Shown here: one piece after another, positions 49,180 through 51,254 of the stretch
Numbering within the stretch: position 1 is the first letter of the stretch
How the letters are laid out: every line of letters starts with the position of its first letter
Translations under genes and position numbers: made by a program
The notes under the pieces: model-generated
Told to the model about the DNA's origin: nothing
The model's database searches: none
Seen by the model: only the letters and a program-made list of their open reading frames with translations
Source: Clostridiales bacterium
GTDB taxonomy: Bacteria > Bacillota > Clostridia > Oscillospirales > QAMX01
Assembly (NCBI GenBank): GCA_016303065.1
Contig: JAEDMJ010000012.1
Location: 1 to 51,254, forward strand
Direction: 5' to 3'
Length of the DNA: 51,254 nt

Positions 49180-50472
49180 TCACCGACCGCCCGGCGAGGC
49201 TTTTCCAATGATTGCCTTTCTGACGTATATCACCGACGCAACGGTGAACAGCAGGCTTATTAAGGTGCAGAGCTGCTGGGCATAAATAGGTACGCCGGAA
49301 ATCGTGAAGCTGCTCTTTTGAACCGCCGTTACCAGCGGGCTTATGCAAAGGGTTGTCAAAAAGCCGGCCAATCCCGAAACCGCCTGCGTTATCGCCAGAA
49401 AATCGCTTCTTTTTTCGGGTGCGGCGTAATCGAAAACCAAATTGATAAGCGCGCTGTTTATGCCGCCCATCGCGACGCCGTAGAAAATATAGTACAGCGC
49501 AAACATTGCCGTTCCGGTTTTCGGCACGGCGAAAACCGCGCAAAGCTGGGATACGCCCAAAAACATGAGGCATTTTTCCGTCATTGCCGCGAAGGATTTC
49601 CTGTCGGCGTATTTTCCCCAAAGCCTTGAAACGAGTATTCGCGATATATTTCCGAATATCACAAGCACCGAAACGGTTTTGAGGCTTAAGCCCAGTTCAT
49701 TGATCTGATAGGTTCCGTAAAAGGGAACGGAAGCGAAGTTTGAAATATTGTAAAGGACAAAAACGCCTGTGATTTTAATGATCTGTTTGTTTTTCGCAAG
49801 CTCTTTGACACCGGCCAGAAGATTTCCGCTTTTGCAGTCGGGAGTTTCCCTTTCCGCTGTAAATATCATCGTGAGAGTGTGGAGCAGCATGAGCGCAAAA
49901 ATCACGGCGGTGGACAGAATAAAAGCCGTTCTTATTTGCCCGGCTTCTGCAAACCGGTCGATTACCGCCCCCATCAGGAAGGAAAAAAGCATTCCGCAGA
50001 CGAGGGAGACGATCTCTTTGTTCGCGGTAAAAGCTCCGCGTCCGCCCTCGTCAACCAAGGACATCAGCCAGCTTATTTTCTTCGGATGCGCAAAATTGTA
50101 AATGATATAAGCCGCGCAAATCAATACGGCGAATAAAAGAATTTTTATCTGATTTTTCGCACCCGTAAGCGGTATTACGTAGAGCAGCATGAAGAATGCC
50201 TGATTTATCACGCTGAAAACCACTACAAGCTTTTTGACCTTTAATTTTCTGACGGACAGCGACAATAGCTGAAAGAGACAGCCCAGAGAAATTACCGAGG
50301 AAAGAATTCCGGTAAGACTGTCCGACACGCCGAGCTCTTTTGTGATCGTCGCAAGAAACGGCCCTGTGACCAGAATGGAAATGAGGTATTCCAAAGCCGC
50401 CTCAAATATATACATTAAGCGGCTTCTTTTGAATTTGAGCGAATCGTTATCTGACATGGACAGTTTATTCAT
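49180..50472 (-). CDS. Major facilitator superfamily transporter
   Basis: A 430-residue membrane protein with about twelve hydrophobic segments and a central basic loop (residues about 190-215, ERETPDCKSGN). The motif-A-like segment RLWGKYADRKSF in the second half supports an MFS assignment. Its position between a GH39-like glycosidase and a GH28-like protein suggests uptake of a mono- or oligosaccharide. The first ATG is preceded by GGAGG at a rather long distance. Specificity is not predictable. Confidence 0.87.
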   Translation of the reverse strand: MNKLSMSDNDSLKFKRSRLMYIFEAALEYLISILVTGPFLATITKELGVSDSLTGILSSVISLGCLFQLLSLSVRKLKVKKLVVVFSVINQAFFMLLYVIPLTGAKNQIKILLFAVLICAAYIIYNFAHPKKISWLMSLVDEGGRGAFTANKEIVSLVCGMLFSFLMGAVIDRFAEAGQIRTAFILSTAVIFALMLLHTLTMIFTAERETPDCKSGNLLAGVKELAKNKQIIKITGVFVLYNISNFASVPFYGTYQINELGLSLKTVSVLVIFGNISRILVSRLWGKYADRKSFAAMTEKCLMFLGVSQLCAVFAVPKTGTAMFALYYIFYGVAMGGINSALINLVFDYAAPEKRSDFLAITQAVSGLAGFLTTLCISPLVTAVQKSSFTISGVPIYAQQLCTLISLLFTVASVIYVRKAIIGKASPGGR

Positions 50473-50493
50473 TCGCGGCCGAAAGCCTCCGTA

Positions 50494-51254
50494 TCAATGC
50501 GATTTTGTCTCTTTGAGCAGAATGCAGGAGTTCGGCTGCATGTCAAAAATCAGCGTGTCGGCCGTCTTGACAAGCTCCGCATTGTGCCCGCGGTCAAGAA
50601 GATATACCTCAAATGTCCCTTTTCTTGAAAACTCAATTTTCACCGTTTTGTTTCCGGCGCTGTCGTTGTCCGTGTAATACGTGACGGCGGTCAGGACTTT
50701 GCCGCATTCATCAACTCCGCAAAGGGTATGGATATTTTCAATTTCGGTGCTGCATCTTATTTCGGCCTCCATATCGTAGAACATACCGTACCACTTGAAC
50801 GGATAATAGCCCTTCAGCGGCTCGTAGGTATACAGGTCAAAGAGTCCGCAGAACGGCGAGGGGCGAGTATCGTAGTACATGAGCATGTCTACCGGCGCGT
50901 GCTGCGCCGCCGACATACAGGCCATTGTAAAAGCGGCGCCTTTCATGCCGGTAACGGTTTTTATGGAGTTAATAAATTCCTTTACCCAGTCCTTGCCGTA
51001 GTTCCATTCGTTTAAAATGCTCTCTGCGCCTTCGTAGCCGTTGTCGGCCAGCAGCTTTTTTATCGTTTTTGCTTTATCGGTAATCTGTCTGGGCTCCGCG
51101 CAGTATATGTGCCATGAAAAGAAATCAAGAGGCACGTTTCTTTTTTTCATCGCGCTCAGGAAATCCGCCGCCCATTGCTCTCTGTACGCCAGCGCAGGGC
51201 CGCCGATTTTAAGTTCTGGAAAACAGGACTTTAAGTGCTTTGCGGCAGTTTCGT
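50494..51254 (-). CDS. GH39-like glycoside hydrolase, C-terminal part, cut by the window edge
   Basis: The frame is open to the right edge, giving at least 253 residues. The segment FPELKIGGPALAYREQW, then VPLDFFSWHIYC, matches GH39 beta-xylosidase-type enzymes, and ESILNEWNYG contains the likely nucleophile Glu of clan GH-A. A C-terminal beta-sandwich follows, ending NSCILLKETKSH. The acid/base region lies outside the window. It is upstream of the MFS transporter by 21 bases and probably heads or continues the carbohydrate operon. The substrate could be a xylo- or other plant or host oligosaccharide. Confidence 0.84.
   Translation of the reverse strand, partial: ETAAKHLKSCFPELKIGGPALAYREQWAADFLSAMKKRNVPLDFFSWHIYCAEPRQITDKAKTIKKLLADNGYEGAESILNEWNYGKDWVKEFINSIKTVTGMKGAAFTMACMSAAQHAPVDMLMYYDTRPSPFCGLFDLYTYEPLKGYYPFKWYGMFYDMEAEIRCSTEIENIHTLCGVDECGKVLTAVTYYTDNDSAGNKTVKIEFSRKGTFEVYLLDRGHNAELVKTADTLIFDMQPNSCILLKETKSH

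Overview
The window looks like a chromosomal segment of a moderately GC-rich, endospore-forming Clostridia-type Firmicute, probably gut-associated. The reasons are a sigma-G gene, AGGAGG-type ribosome binding sites, textbook TTGACA-N17-TATAAT promoters, an M-box riboswitch on mgtE, a FabK-type fatty-acid cluster, a two-subunit iron-sulfur serine dehydratase and PTS and XRE proteins of Firmicute type. I saw no insertion sequence, phage gene, integrase or CRISPR array. Genome affiliation is inference; no 16S gene is present.

Layout. 1-10.8 kb is mostly minus strand: the start of an unrecognised gene; oxidoreductase-tsaE-tsaB-rluA; a DHHW/MBOAT surface-acylation pair with a cobalamin (MetH) activation-domain protein; ribokinase and a transglutaminase-like lipoprotein whose catalytic Cys is Ala; an alpha/beta hydrolase and pfkA. 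10.9-14.1 kb holds two serine tRNAs directly upstream of sdaAB-sdaAA and a glucuronoyl-esterase-like hydrolase. 14.4-18.4 kb carries a two-component system with a coupled exported protein of unknown role, and a VanY-type peptidase. 18.4-23 kb has a divergent GH38-like protein, an HTH regulator with a strict five-residue glycine repeat, and a DUF3737 beta-helix protein. 23.3-27 kb has ilvE, a PTS-IIC-like membrane protein, rpsT and an M14 peptidase.

27-36 kb has a first ECF sigma/anti-sigma pair, sigG, the M-box riboswitch with mgtE, a CDF exporter, and a sugar module (isomerase, pgi, DUF4432 epimerase). 36.3 kb is a stand-alone sulfotransferase-like gene.

37.1-46.6 kb is the fatty-acid synthesis region: acpP-fabK-fabD-fabG-fabF-fabZ-accD-accA on the minus strand and fabH 2.3 kb away, separated by a plus-strand cassette of a second ECF sigma factor, its anti-sigma factor, a glycerophosphodiesterase and a small charged protein. 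The most interesting signal is a shared motif, GTCTGTAACTTTTCT, upstream of both acpP and fabH, with a near copy facing the ECF sigma gene. Neither fatty-acid transcription unit shows a clear housekeeping promoter there, and the usual fabT/fapR repressors are absent. This suggests that the sigma factor controls membrane lipid synthesis in this organism.

46.9-51.3 kb is a minus-strand carbohydrate locus running off the right edge: GH39-like glycosidase, MFS transporter, GH28-like beta-helix protein and alpha/beta hydrolase.
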